Positions 26,032 to 34,799 of a stretch of DNA of 64,000 nucleotides are shown here, one piece after another. The notes under the pieces were generated by a model. That model was not told the DNA's origin. It worked only from the letters and a program-made list of their open reading frames with translations, and searched no databases. This DNA comes from Antribacter gilvus (GTDB taxonomy: Bacteria > Actinomycetota > Actinomycetes > Actinomycetales > Cellulomonadaceae). The stretch is from positions 1-64,000 of the forward strand of contig NZ_QXTH01000009.1 in assembly GCF_003946865.1 (NCBI RefSeq). The letters run 5' to 3'. The position numbers and the translations under genes are program-made. Position 1 is the first letter of the stretch. Each line of letters starts with the position of its first letter.

Positions 26032-28654
26032 TCTCCTCGAGGAGCGCCACGGACCGCGACAGGTCCTCCTGGAAGCGGTCGCCGTCGGCGGCCGCGAGCT
26101 GCCGGCGGATCGACACCGCCTCGGTGACCTGGTCCAGCGCCTCGGCGTGCTGCCCGAGGCTGCTGAGCACCGACGCCAGGGTGGAGAGCGACCGGGCCAG
26201 GTCGGGGCGGTGCCGGTCGGGGTGGCGCGCGGCCAGGTCCCGGTACAGCGCGACGGCCTCGTCCACCGGGCCGACGGCGTCCTCCGTCCGCCCCAGGTCC
26301 GTGAAGGTGGCGCCGAGGTTCGCCAGCGCGTGCGCGAGGTCGGGGAGGAACCGCTTCCGGTCCTCCTCGACGAGCGGGCGAAGCGTGGCCACGGCCTCCC
26401 GCGTGGGGGTGACCGCCGCCTCCAGCTGACCCAGGTCGGAGTACCGCACCCCTAGGTTCGACAGCGACCGGGCGAGCTGCTGGGTGTACCGGTCGGGCGT
26501 CGTCGCGGCGAGCGTGCGCCGAAGCGTCACCGCCTCGCGCTCCAGCTCGAGGGCCTCCTCGAACCGCTCGAGGTGCGAGTACGTGACCCCGAGGTTCGAC
26601 AGGGACGTCGCGAGCATCTCCTCGTACCGCACGGGGGAGTCGGCGGCGAGCCCGCGCCGGATCGCCAGAGCCTCCCGTCCGAGCTCGGCGGCGTCCCACA
26701 GCCGGCCCTGCTCCGACCGCACGGCCGCCAGGCCGGACAACGACCAGGCGAGCTCCCACCGGAACTGGGGGTCGCTGTCGGCCAGGCGGCGCCGGATCGT
26801 CAGGGCCTCCTCGGCCGTCCGGACCGCCTCGTCCAGGTTGCCGAGGGCGGTGCAGACGTGACTGACGTTGGAGAGCGCCCGGGCCAGCGCGTTCTCGTGC
26901 AGGTCGGGCCGCTGGTGCGCCAGGCGACGGAGGATCCGCACCGCCTCGCGCGTCGCCGTCAGCGCGTCCTCGGGCCGTCCGCTCTCCACCAGCATCATCT
27001 GGTTGGCGAGCACGCCGCCGAGCTCGGCCTCGAACCCCACCGGGTCGCGGCGGGCGAGACGCCGCAGCACCGTGATGGCCTCGCGCTGGTACTTCTCCGC
27101 CTCCTCGACGAGGCCCAGGTACACGTAGGAGACCGACGTGGCGCGCAGCGCGTTGGCGAGCACGGGCTCCGTCCACACCGCGACGTCGCGCGGCGCGGCC
27201 CGGCAGAGGGTGAGGGCCTCGAGCTCGGCGGTGAGCGCGTCGTCGGGCGACCCTGTGGTGCGCTGGACCACCCCGAGGTGCGCCAGGGCGGACGCGAGGC
27301 CGACGCGGTGACGCTCCGGCGCCTCGGCGAACAGCTCCCGCTGCAGGTGCACCGCCTCCAGGCTCGGCCTGAGCGCCTCGCGCGGGTGCGCGGCGTGCAT
27401 CGCGCGCCCCAGGCTCTCGAGGGCCTCGGCCCGCAGTGCCACGTCCGACGACGGCAGCAGGTCCACCTGCCGGCGGGCCAGGTCGGCGACGATCGGCGCC
27501 ATCCCCGGACCGGGCTGCCACGGGAGCAGCGTCCGGATCGAGGCGAGGAGCCGGGCGTTGTCCGGTACGCCGGCGGCCACGCGGCGCAGGAGCTGGGTGG
27601 GCAGGTTCGCTGCCTCGGGGACCCCGGGGCTGTCGATGTCCAGCCGGCACGCGAAGCCGGCCACCTGGAACGCGGTGCCGGGCGTCAGCCTGCGGGTGCA
27701 CGCGTCCCTCAGGGAGGGTGACGCGCCCAGCCGCCGCGCCACGTGCAGCTCCGCGAGCCGGCCCGGGACGGCGGCGGCGTTGCCCGCAGGGTGCGGGCCG
27801 AGCCGCTCGCCCATCAGCCAGGCGGACGCCACGGCGTCGTCCAGGCCGGTCAGGTCCGTGGCGGGCGGGGCCGCCGCGGCCCACCGCTCCCGCTCCAGGT
27901 CGAGCAGGTTCGCGACGCCGCTCACCGGGTCCACGCGGGCCGGCGGCGTGCCGTCCCGTGCCCGCAGCACCGCCACCAGCGCGGCGGCGTGGAGGTCCAG
28001 CGGCGGCACCGGCCCGGTCGTGGCGGCCACGGCGGGGGCGCCCACCTCCACCCCGAGGTGCCGGGCGAACGCCCCGACGGCGGAGGTCGCGGCCTCGGCA
28101 GGGGACAGCGTCGTCGCCGCGGGCAGGTGCGTGTGCGAGGTCAGGACCGGGTGCTCGGACCAGAGGTCGCTCAGCCAGAGGAGCCTCTGCCACCAGGTGC
28201 GGCCGGTGCGGGCCAGCAGCAGGACGCGCAACCGGCCGCGTGCCGCGACCCCCGTCGCGTCCAGGAGGGCCGCGATGCCGGGGCGGACCGCCGCCTCGTC
28301 GATGACGACGAGCACCGGCCCGCTGTGGAACCTCGACGGGCGGCAGGCGTCCGCGACCGATTCCGGGGAGTCGTCGGGTCCTACCCACAGGCACCGCCAC
28401 CGGGCCCGGAGGAGCCGTGCCGTCAGCTCGACCGCGAGCCGTGTCTTGCCCACCCCGCCCAGCCCGGTGAGGAGCCGGACCTGCGCGGGAGTGCGGTCGC
28501 GGGACCAGGCCAGGAGGTCGGCGAGCTCGGCGTCCCGCCCACCGAACGGCACCACCCGGGCGACCGGGTCGAGGAGGCCGAGGGGTCCCGGAGCGACCGC
28601 GGCGGTGGCGCGGGTGTCGTCGTCCGGCTGTGCGCTCGGTTCTCCTCGGCTCAC
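25994..28654 (-). CDS. STAND-type ATPase with TPR array
   Basis: An 886-residue protein. A nucleotide-binding module has Walker A GLGGVGKT (64-71) and Walker B VLVVIDE (Asp119). After a winged-helix-like middle part comes a long C-terminal run of about nine tetratricopeptide units of about 48 residues, with repeats of the type ARSLSNLGVxYSxLGxxEEAL. STAND proteins are switches: the repeats sense a ligand or partner and ATP-driven oligomerisation triggers an effector. No effector domain is visible here, and the target is unknown. Start is GTG 28654. It is transcribed alone. Confidence 0.82.
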   Translation of the reverse strand: MSRGEPSAQPDDDTRATAAVAPGPLGLLDPVARVVPFGGRDAELADLLAWSRDRTPAQVRLLTGLGGVGKTRLAVELTARLLRARWRCLWVGPDDSPESVADACRPSRFHSGPVLVVIDEAAVRPGIAALLDATGVAARGRLRVLLLARTGRTWWQRLLWLSDLWSEHPVLTSHTHLPAATTLSPAEAATSAVGAFARHLGVEVGAPAVAATTGPVPPLDLHAAALVAVLRARDGTPPARVDPVSGVANLLDLERERWAAAAPPATDLTGLDDAVASAWLMGERLGPHPAGNAAAVPGRLAELHVARRLGASPSLRDACTRRLTPGTAFQVAGFACRLDIDSPGVPEAANLPTQLLRRVAAGVPDNARLLASIRTLLPWQPGPGMAPIVADLARRQVDLLPSSDVALRAEALESLGRAMHAAHPREALRPSLEAVHLQRELFAEAPERHRVGLASALAHLGVVQRTTGSPDDALTAELEALTLCRAAPRDVAVWTEPVLANALRATSVSYVYLGLVEEAEKYQREAITVLRRLARRDPVGFEAELGGVLANQMMLVESGRPEDALTATREAVRILRRLAHQRPDLHENALARALSNVSHVCTALGNLDEAVRTAEEALTIRRRLADSDPQFRWELAWSLSGLAAVRSEQGRLWDAAELGREALAIRRGLAADSPVRYEEMLATSLSNLGVTYSHLERFEEALELEREAVTLRRTLAATTPDRYTQQLARSLSNLGVRYSDLGQLEAAVTPTREAVATLRPLVEEDRKRFLPDLAHALANLGATFTDLGRTEDAVGPVDEAVALYRDLAARHPDRHRPDLARSLSTLASVLSSLGQHAEALDQVTEAVSIRRQLAAADGDRFQEDLSRSVALLEEIRQAAGSGSPPS

Positions 28655-28720
28655 GGGGACCTAGTGTCCCGCCTCGGCCGCCGCAGGGCCATAGCCTGCG
28701 GCGATCCATCGCAACGAATG

Positions 28721-28736
28721 TTTCGATGCTTCGAAA
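28721..28736. promoter_or_regulatory. Inverted repeat upstream of the VOC gene
   Basis: TTTCGA-TGCT-TCGAAA is a perfect 6-bp inverted repeat in an AT-richer patch between the divergent STAND and VOC genes. It is a plausible operator, but no adjacent regulator gene explains it. Confidence 0.45.
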
Positions 28737-28776
28737 ATCGCTGGGCGCCTCCCAGGACTGCGTGGGACCGTCGGGC

Positions 28777-29241
28777 ATGGTTGCCTTCATCTCCCATCTG
28801 ACCGTCGACTGCCGTGACGCCTATGCGCTGTCCGAGTGGTGGAAGCCGGTGCTCGGGTACGCCGACGTGCCCGGGGACCCCAACGAGCCGGGGCACGACG
28901 AGTGCATGATCGTGGACCCCTCCGGTGGCGGCCCCGACGTCCTCTTCATCGAGGTGCCGGAGCCCAAGAGCACCAAGAACCGCCTCCACCTCGACCTCCG
29001 GCCGCGCGAACTGCCGCAGGACTCCGAGCTCGCCGGGCTCCTCGCGCACGGCGCCACCGTCGTCGCCGACCGCCGCGGGCTCTACGGCCCGGGGAGCGGG
29101 TGGGTGGTCCTCGCGGACCCGGAGGGCAACGAGTTCTGCATCCTGAAGTCGCCCGCGGAGCGGGCCGCCTACGCGGCGGCGGCCGCCGGCGAGGACGCGG
29201 GGCTCGCCGCTGGTGCGACGTCGTCGGGCAGCGACGCATGA
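28777..29241 (+). CDS. VOC-family (glyoxalase-like) protein
   Basis: A 154-residue vicinal-oxygen-chelate protein. Its pattern (ISHLTVDCRDAYALSEWW, GHDECMIVDPSGGGPDVLFIEVPE, NRLHLDLRP, ADPEGNEFCIL) is that of the common actinobacterial glyoxalase-like domain, with His and Glu positions for a metal. The substrate is unknown. ATG 28777 is used; an in-frame ATG at 28630 would run over the inverted repeat. The 3' end overlaps the following GNAT gene by 4 bp (ATGA). Confidence 0.8.
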   Translation: MVAFISHLTVDCRDAYALSEWWKPVLGYADVPGDPNEPGHDECMIVDPSGGGPDVLFIEVPEPKSTKNRLHLDLRPRELPQDSELAGLLAHGATVVADRRGLYGPGSGWVVLADPEGNEFCILKSPAERAAYAAAAAGEDAGLAAGATSSGSDA

Positions 29242-29762
29242 GCCTGGAGGTCCGGGCCGAGGCGCCCGCCGACTTCCCCGCGGTGCGCCACCTGCTGGTC
29301 GCCGCCTTCGGCGACACCCAGGTGGCCGACGGCGTGGGGCGCATCCGCGAGTCCTGGGTCTACCGCCCTGCGACGTCGCTGGTCGCGGTGGCCGACGGCG
29401 TCGTGGCCGGCTTCGTGATGATCACCGGGTGCTCCGTGGTCGGAGAGGGCGGCGAGCGGACCGCCGCCATGCTGACGCCGCTCGGCGTGCTGCCGTCGCG
29501 GCAGCGAGCGGGCATCGGCGCGGCCCTGGTGCGCGCAGCGCTCGCGGGCGCCGACGCGGCCGGCGAGCCGTTCGTTGTGCTGGAGGGCGACCCCGCCTAC
29601 TACCGGCGGTTCGGCTTCGTCCCCGCGCGCGACCACGGGCTGCTGATCCACCTTCCGGACTGGGCGCCGCCCGAGGCGGCCCAGGTGCGGCTGCTCACGG
29701 CGTACGACCCGGGCGACCCGTCGCTGCGCGGGACGATCGCGTACCCGCCGGTGTACGGGTGA
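29238..29762 (+). CDS. GNAT-family N-acetyltransferase
   Basis: A 174-residue GNAT protein of the YhbS type. LTPLGVLPSRQRAGIGAALVRAAL is the acetyl-CoA-binding segment, and YYRRFGFVPA is the conserved C-terminal strand-loop. The acceptor is not known. It is translationally coupled to the VOC gene through an ATGA overlap, so they probably form a two-gene unit. Confidence 0.82.
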   Translation: MSLEVRAEAPADFPAVRHLLVAAFGDTQVADGVGRIRESWVYRPATSLVAVADGVVAGFVMITGCSVVGEGGERTAAMLTPLGVLPSRQRAGIGAALVRAALAGADAAGEPFVVLEGDPAYYRRFGFVPARDHGLLIHLPDWAPPEAAQVRLLTAYDPGDPSLRGTIAYPPVYG

Positions 29763-29834
29763 GGCCGGGTCGGCTGTCGGAACCGGGCCGCTGCCGGAAC
29801 CGGCCCGCAGCCGCGACGAGGCAGGATGAGGCCC

Positions 29835-30173
29835 ATGACCGACCTCAGCGCACCCACCGAACGAGCAGTCGCCGTCGCCGACGCGTATGACCGGCTCAAC
29901 CTCGTCCACCGCGGCCGCACCTGGACCACCGAGGAGCTCATGCTCGGGTTCGTCGGCGACGTGGGCGACCTCTCGAAGCTCGTCATGGCAGACGTCGGCG
30001 CCCGAGACATCCCCGGTCACCGCGAGCTGCTCGGCCACGAGCTCGCCGACTGCCTGTGGGCCGTGCTCGTGATCGCCGCCCGGTCGGGTGTGGACCTCGG
30101 CACCGAGTTCGACCGCTGCATGGACCTGCTCGACGGGGGCATCGCGCGGAGCCTCGAGGCGGCCGGAGCGTAG
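29835..30173 (+). CDS. MazG-like nucleotide pyrophosphohydrolase family protein
   Basis: A 112-residue all-helical protein related to MazG/dUTPase-like hydrolases. Helix pairs WTTEELMLGFVGDVGDLSKLV and HELADCLWAVLVIAA resemble the acidic metal-binding helices (ExxE...ExxD) that coordinate magnesium, although the first motif is degenerate. Relatives hydrolyse non-canonical nucleoside triphosphates. ATG 29835 lies 7 nt after CAGGAT (29822-29827), the leaderless spacing seen nearby; ATG 29826 is in frame but poorer. Confidence 0.7.
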   Translation: MTDLSAPTERAVAVADAYDRLNLVHRGRTWTTEELMLGFVGDVGDLSKLVMADVGARDIPGHRELLGHELADCLWAVLVIAARSGVDLGTEFDRCMDLLDGGIARSLEAAGA

Positions 30174-30234
30174 CCCGGCACGCCCGGCTGCTCGCGCTTG
30201 CGGCACCCCACCTCGACCGCCTGTTGGAGGCACC

Positions 30235-30597
30235 ATGACCGACGTCCGCAATCTCCTCACCGCGCTGGCCGCGTTCGACGAGCACTGGCAGCCGCACCGC
30301 CTCACCAGCATCAACGACTACGACGTCAAGGTCGTCAAGGTCCTGGGTGACTTCGTGTGGCACTCCCACCCGGACACCGACGAGCTGTTCCTCGTGCTCT
30401 CCGGTCAGCTCACGATCAGGATGGGTGACGGCGACGTGGAGCTCGGGCCGCACGACGTCTACGTCGTCCCACGCGGGGTGGAGCACTGTCCGCACGCGGA
30501 CGTGGAGACGTCTGTGGTCCTCATCGAGCCGAGGGGCACCGTCAACACGGGCGATGCGGGCGGCGCCATGACGGCGCCGCTCCGCGAGCTCGGCTGA
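30235..30597 (+). CDS. Small cupin protein
   Basis: A 120-residue single-domain cupin. GDFVWHSHPDTDELFLVLSG carries the His-His-Glu metal site and DVYVVPRGVEHCPHAD the final His. Small proteins of this form can be metal-dependent isomerases or sensors; no function can be set here. GGAGG lies 4 nt before ATG 30235. Confidence 0.78.
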   Translation: MTDVRNLLTALAAFDEHWQPHRLTSINDYDVKVVKVLGDFVWHSHPDTDELFLVLSGQLTIRMGDGDVELGPHDVYVVPRGVEHCPHADVETSVVLIEPRGTVNTGDAGGAMTAPLRELG

Positions 30598-30673
30598 GTG
30601 ACGGCGCGGCGAGCGGGGAAGTGTTCTGGACCGACGGCGACCGTGCGTGGGTCCGGCGCGGTCCACTGAGGGC

Positions 30674-30708
30674 CGGCGCTGGTCAAACCGGGTGAGGTTC
30701 GCGTACCT
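30674..30708. repeat. Degenerate copy of the iron-box promoter at 36434-36468
   Basis: The 20-nt string CGGCGCTGGTCAAACCGGGT at 30674-30693 recurs exactly at 36434-36453. Beyond it the match goes on with AGGTTCGC, then decays. The later copy contains a good iron box; this one has lost it through changes at several key positions. The two copies bracket the whole sugar operon (30.7-36.4 kb), which suggests that the operon was inserted and a short target region duplicated. Confidence 0.7.
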
Positions 30709-30752
30709 CGTTCTGCGGGCGGGGCCGTGATCATCTTGAGACGCGCGGGAAG

Positions 30753-30791
30753 TTGACGGGCTCACGACGGCGGCCCTAGTTTATCGCTAAA
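30753..30791 (+). promoter_or_regulatory. Promoter and LacI-type operator of the lpl-yesL operon
   Basis: TTGACG (30753-30758), an 18-bp spacer and TAGTTT (30777-30782) form a good vegetative promoter. TTTATCGCTAAA (30780-30791), one base from the symmetric LacI-family operator TTTAGCGCTAAA, overlaps the -10 and the start site. The last gene of the operon (35417) encodes a LacI regulator, so autorepression with release by a sugar is the likely control. Confidence 0.7.
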
Positions 30792-30886
30792 TCCCCTCCG
30801 GGATGAGGATGCGATGCGCCGCTCGCGTCCGATGTGCACGGTTCCAGTCAGAGACGACCGGAGCTGTCCGCAAGGGAGGAACCTTG

Positions 30887-32596
30887 ATGCGTACCGCACG
30901 AACGAAGTTCTCAGCTCTTGTCATGGCTGCCGTGGTGTCAGTAGGACTTGCTGGATGCAGCCCTGGGGACGAGGAGGTCCCTCCGGAGGATGTCGTCATC
31001 CCCGAGGGTGAGCTCGCAGACCAGTCGGGAACGCTGACCCCCAGCAACCCGACGGAGCTCTCGGTCTGGATCACGGCCGCCGCGCAGGCCCCTGCTCCCG
31101 ACAACAAGATCACCAAGCTGATCGAGGAGCAGCTGGGTGTCACCCTGAAGTACGAGATCGTCACCCCGGACAACGTCGACCAGAAGATCGGCGTCATGCT
31201 CGCGGGCGGCGAGTTCCCCGACCTCGTCGGCACCAGCGACCTGGAGATGCGCCTCCTGGAGGGCGGCGCTCTCCTGCCCCTCGACGACATGCTGGCCACG
31301 GGGGACTACCCCAACCTGGCCACGCACGTGGAGGAGGACATCAAGAGGATGAGCTACTCGGGCACCGAGGTGGACCCGGGCCTGTACATCATCCCGAACT
31401 ACAACCGCTTCTACGGCGAGATCACGGGCGGCACGTACTACGGCCCCGCCTTCTGGATCCAGAAGCGCGTGCTCGAGGACGCCGGCTACCCGGACCTGGA
31501 GAACATGACCCTCGAGCGCTACTTCGAGCTCATCGAGGAATTCAAGGCGAAGAACCCCGAGACCAACGGCGCCCCGACCGTCGGCTTCGAGCTGCTGGCG
31601 TCCAAGGGCCGCGAGTGGGGCATGACCAACCCGCCGGCGCTGCTGGCGGGCTCCCCGAACAACGGTGGCGTCATCGTCGACGAGAACGACACCGCGGAGA
31701 TCTACGCCGACAAGGACATCGCGAAGGACTTCTACAAGGTCCTCAACGAGCAGTACGACAAGGGTCTCGTCGACCCCGAGTCCTTCACCCTGACGTTCGA
31801 CCAGTACACCGCGAAGCTGGCCACCGGCACCGTTCTCGGCATGCACGACCAGGGCTGGAACTTCGGGACGGCCACCCAGTCGCTGCAGAGCGCGGGCATG
31901 GACGAGTACACCTACGTGCCCCTCATGCCCGCGTACGAGGGTGTGGAGCCGTGGTACGCCGACCGGGACGTGATGAACAGCAACCAGGGGTTCGGCGTCT
32001 CCACCTCCAGCGAGCAGCCGGAGGAGGCGCTGAAGTTCCTCGACATGATGCTCAGCGAGCCGTGGCAGAAGGTGCTCTCCTGGGGTATCGAGGGTGAGGA
32101 CTACGAGGTCGGCGCAGACGGCGTCTACTCCCGCACGGACGAGCAGCGGGCCAACGCCCGCGACACCACCTGGCGTGCCTCCAACCGCCTCGAGGCGCTG
32201 CTCGAGATGCTGCCCAAGCACCAGGGCCAGTTCTCTGACGGCAACGCCTACGGACCCGACGACCAGCCCGCCGAGTTCCTCGCGACGCTGACCGACTACG
32301 ACCAGGCCTTCATCGAGAAGTACGGCAAGGAGACCTGGCGCCAGTTCGTGAACGAGCCGCCGGAGAACCCCAAGTACTACCCGGCGTGGAACATCACGCT
32401 CTCCGACGACGCCAACGAGATCAACCAGCAGCTGACCGACGCGAACGTGCAGCAGCTGCCCAAGATCATCGCGGGTGAGCCGTCCGAGTTCGAGGCGAAC
32501 TGGCAGACCTACGTCGACGCCATCGACAAGGTCGACGTCACGGTGTACGAGGACGCGATCAACGACGGCATCCAGGACCGTCTGGCCAACTGGTAA
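30887..32596 (+). CDS. Sugar ABC transporter substrate-binding lipoprotein (LplA/YtcQ type)
   Basis: A 569-residue binding protein. The signal peptide ends in the lipobox LAGC, so it is lipid-anchored outside the membrane. The long form (about 550 residues), with LYIIPNYNR, GPAFWIQKRVLEDAGYPDLENMTLERYFELIEEFK and the end IQDRLANW, is typical of the LplA/YtcQ group that feeds oligosaccharides to LplB-LplC permeases. GGGAGGA lies 7 nt before ATG 30887. The ligand is unknown; homologous operons with YesL import pectin-derived oligosaccharides such as rhamnogalacturonan. Confidence 0.88.
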   Translation: MRTARTKFSALVMAAVVSVGLAGCSPGDEEVPPEDVVIPEGELADQSGTLTPSNPTELSVWITAAAQAPAPDNKITKLIEEQLGVTLKYEIVTPDNVDQKIGVMLAGGEFPDLVGTSDLEMRLLEGGALLPLDDMLATGDYPNLATHVEEDIKRMSYSGTEVDPGLYIIPNYNRFYGEITGGTYYGPAFWIQKRVLEDAGYPDLENMTLERYFELIEEFKAKNPETNGAPTVGFELLASKGREWGMTNPPALLAGSPNNGGVIVDENDTAEIYADKDIAKDFYKVLNEQYDKGLVDPESFTLTFDQYTAKLATGTVLGMHDQGWNFGTATQSLQSAGMDEYTYVPLMPAYEGVEPWYADRDVMNSNQGFGVSTSSEQPEEALKFLDMMLSEPWQKVLSWGIEGEDYEVGADGVYSRTDEQRANARDTTWRASNRLEALLEMLPKHQGQFSDGNAYGPDDQPAEFLATLTDYDQAFIEKYGKETWRQFVNEPPENPKYYPAWNITLSDDANEINQQLTDANVQQLPKIIAGEPSEFEANWQTYVDAIDKVDVTVYEDAINDGIQDRLANW

Positions 32597-32610
32597 CAGT
32601 CAGCGAGCAC

Positions 32611-32647
32611 TCGTGGTGGGGGCGCGCACCGCGCGCCCCCACCACGA
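32611..32647. terminator. Perfect 17-bp hairpin between binding-protein and permease genes
   Basis: TCGTGGTGGGGGCGCGC and its exact complement are separated by ACC. There is no U-run. Lying 14 nt after the binding-protein stop and 48 nt before the permease start, it probably protects the upstream mRNA end or stops part of transcription, so that binding protein exceeds permease. The same layout recurs at 55406-55437. Confidence 0.85.
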
Positions 32648-32694
32648 CGCGAGATCGATTACCACCCACTGCTCCTGACGACGAGGTTGGACAG

Positions 32695-33747
32695 ATGACG
32701 GACGCCACGGTCAGCACCCTTGTGGCCGGCTCCGGGCCTGAACCGGACCCGGAGCCCGCGAACGGTTCCCGCTCCGGGAAGCGCAAGGCGCGGACGAATG
32801 CAGCGAAGGATCCCCGGCGCGAGATCACCTGGGACAGGATCTGGGCGCAGCGAGTCCTGCTCGCGATGGCCGTCCCGCTGCTGCTGTACCAGATCCTGTT
32901 CAAGTACGTCCCTGTCTACGGCTGGGCAATCGGCTTCCAGGACTACAAGCCGGGCCGCGGAGGCATCTGGGAGCAGGAGTGGGTAGGCCTCGAGAACTTC
33001 GTGGACCTCTTCACCGGCGTCAACGGTGAACGGTTCGCCCGGGTCGTGGCCAACACGCTCGGGCAGTCGACACTGACGCTGATCGTCGGGACCTTCGGAG
33101 CCATCGTCCTGGCGCTGCTGCTGAACGAGGTCAAGAACCAGCCGTTCAAGCGGGTCATGCAGAACATCACCTACATGCCCCACTTCCTCAGCTGGGTGAT
33201 CGTCGCGAGCCTGGCGTCAGTGGCTCTGTCGTTGCCGTCGTCCGGCGGGTTCATCAACCAGGCCCTGATGAGCCTGAACCTCGTCGACGAACCGATCCTG
33301 TTCCTGACCGAGCCGAACTACTTCTGGGGGATCGTCGCCGGGACGAACCTGTGGAAGGAGCTGGGCTGGAACACGATCCTCTACCTGGCCGCGATCACCG
33401 CCATCGACCCCACCCTGTACGAGGCCGCCGAGGTCGACGGAGCGGGCCGCTATCGCAAGATGTTCAGCATCACGCTCCCGGGGATCATGCCCACGATCGT
33501 CGTGCTGCTCATCATCAACAGCGGCTGGATCCTGTCCACCAACTTCGAGCTGCCGTACTTCCTCGGCAACGGCCTGGTCTCCGAGACGGCCGAGACCATC
33601 GACGTCTTCGTGCTGCGGTACGGCTACGAGCTCGGCAACTACAGCCTCGCCGTCGTCGCGGGCATCTTCAAGACCGTCGTCGCCATCATCCTGGTGGGCT
33701 CGGCAAACCTGGCGGCCAAGCGCCTCAACCAAGAAACCCTGGTCTAG
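32695..33747 (+). CDS. Sugar ABC transporter permease (LplB type)
   Basis: A 350-residue permease with six membrane helices after a basic, poorly conserved 60-residue N terminus. The cytoplasmic EAA loop, EAAEVDGAGRYRKMFSITLPGI, marks it as an ABC permease that docks to an MsmK/MalK-type ATPase, which is not in this operon. MPHFLSWVIVASL is typical of the LplB group. It pairs with the gene 9 bp downstream. Confidence 0.9.
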   Translation: MTDATVSTLVAGSGPEPDPEPANGSRSGKRKARTNAAKDPRREITWDRIWAQRVLLAMAVPLLLYQILFKYVPVYGWAIGFQDYKPGRGGIWEQEWVGLENFVDLFTGVNGERFARVVANTLGQSTLTLIVGTFGAIVLALLLNEVKNQPFKRVMQNITYMPHFLSWVIVASLASVALSLPSSGGFINQALMSLNLVDEPILFLTEPNYFWGIVAGTNLWKELGWNTILYLAAITAIDPTLYEAAEVDGAGRYRKMFSITLPGIMPTIVVLLIINSGWILSTNFELPYFLGNGLVSETAETIDVFVLRYGYELGNYSLAVVAGIFKTVVAIILVGSANLAAKRLNQETLV

Positions 33748-33756
33748 GAGGCCTTC

Positions 33757-34719
33757 ATGTCAAGCACCCTTGTCGCGAAGCCTCTGGCGCAGCCGACACT
33801 ACGACGCCGATCACGCCGTCGGCGATGGACGGCCGAGGGGGTCATCTTCACGACGCTCAACACGACCTTCCTGCTGCTCCTCGCGGCGGCCATGATCTAC
33901 CCGCTGCTCAACACGCTCGCCACCTCCCTGAACGACGGCATGGACGCCGTCCGCGGCGGGATCGGCATCTGGCCCCGGGTGTTCTCGCTGAAGAACTACG
34001 AGGTCGTGCTCAGCATGCACACGATCTACCAGGCGTTCTTCATGAGTGTCCTGAAGACGATCGTGGTGGTGGTGACGAACCTGCTGTTCACCTCGATGCT
34101 CGCCTACGCGCTCAGCCGCAACGAGTTCATCTTCCGCCGCCCGATCACCCTGATCTTCGTGCTGACGATGTACTTCGACGCCGGACTCATCCCCAACTAC
34201 CTGCTCATCAGGGACCTGGGCATGCTGAACAGCTTCCAGGCGTACTGGGTGCCGGTGATGATCAGCGCATTCAACTTGATCATCCTGCGCACGTACATGA
34301 AGTCGATCCCCGAGGAGATCATCGAGTCCGCACGGATCGACGGCGCGGGCGAGTTCCGCACGTGGTGGCTGATCGTGATGCCGCTGTGCAAGCCCACGCT
34401 GGCCGTGGTGGGTCTGTTCGTGGCCGTGGGCAGCTGGAACTCCTGGCTGGACACCCTGCTGTACAACTCGGGTGAGCAGTGGCTGTCCACCCTGCAGTAC
34501 GAGCTGCAGAAGCTGCTGGCCAGCTCGATGAACGCCGGCGCGAACTCCGGAGGCAACGCGGCCAGCGCGGCCTCCGTGGCACAGGGCGGGCAGGTCACCA
34601 CACCCATCTCGTTGCGGTCGGCGATCACCGTCGTGGCGGCCGTCCCGATCCTGTTCGTCTACCCGTTCCTGCAGAAGCACTTCGTGTCCGGTCTCATGAT
34701 CGGATCTGTGAAGGGCTGA
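33757..34719 (+). CDS. Sugar ABC transporter permease (LplC type)
   Basis: A 320-residue permease with six membrane helices. The EAA loop is ESARIDGAGEFRTWWLIVMPL; FDAGLIPNYLLIRDLGM and the tail PFLQKHFVSGLMIGSVKG are diagnostic of LplC/YtcP proteins. GAGG upstream of ATG 33757 gives a good ribosome site. It completes the transporter with the LplB partner. No ATPase gene is present, so a shared ATPase encoded elsewhere is needed. Confidence 0.9.
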   Translation: MSSTLVAKPLAQPTLRRRSRRRRWTAEGVIFTTLNTTFLLLLAAAMIYPLLNTLATSLNDGMDAVRGGIGIWPRVFSLKNYEVVLSMHTIYQAFFMSVLKTIVVVVTNLLFTSMLAYALSRNEFIFRRPITLIFVLTMYFDAGLIPNYLLIRDLGMLNSFQAYWVPVMISAFNLIILRTYMKSIPEEIIESARIDGAGEFRTWWLIVMPLCKPTLAVVGLFVAVGSWNSWLDTLLYNSGEQWLSTLQYELQKLLASSMNAGANSGGNAASAASVAQGGQVTTPISLRSAITVVAAVPILFVYPFLQKHFVSGLMIGSVKG

Positions 34720-34799
34720 TGGCGTCGGCATCCCGCACACCACGGGATGCCGACTCCGCCCTCAGGACGCGCATCTGCGCACGCTGAAAGGTTCCGACC

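Noticed and set aside
30803-30886. Upstream start for the sugar-binding protein
   Set aside because: The strong GGGAGGA site and the signal peptide both fit ATG 30887; the extension would put charged residues before the lipoprotein signal.
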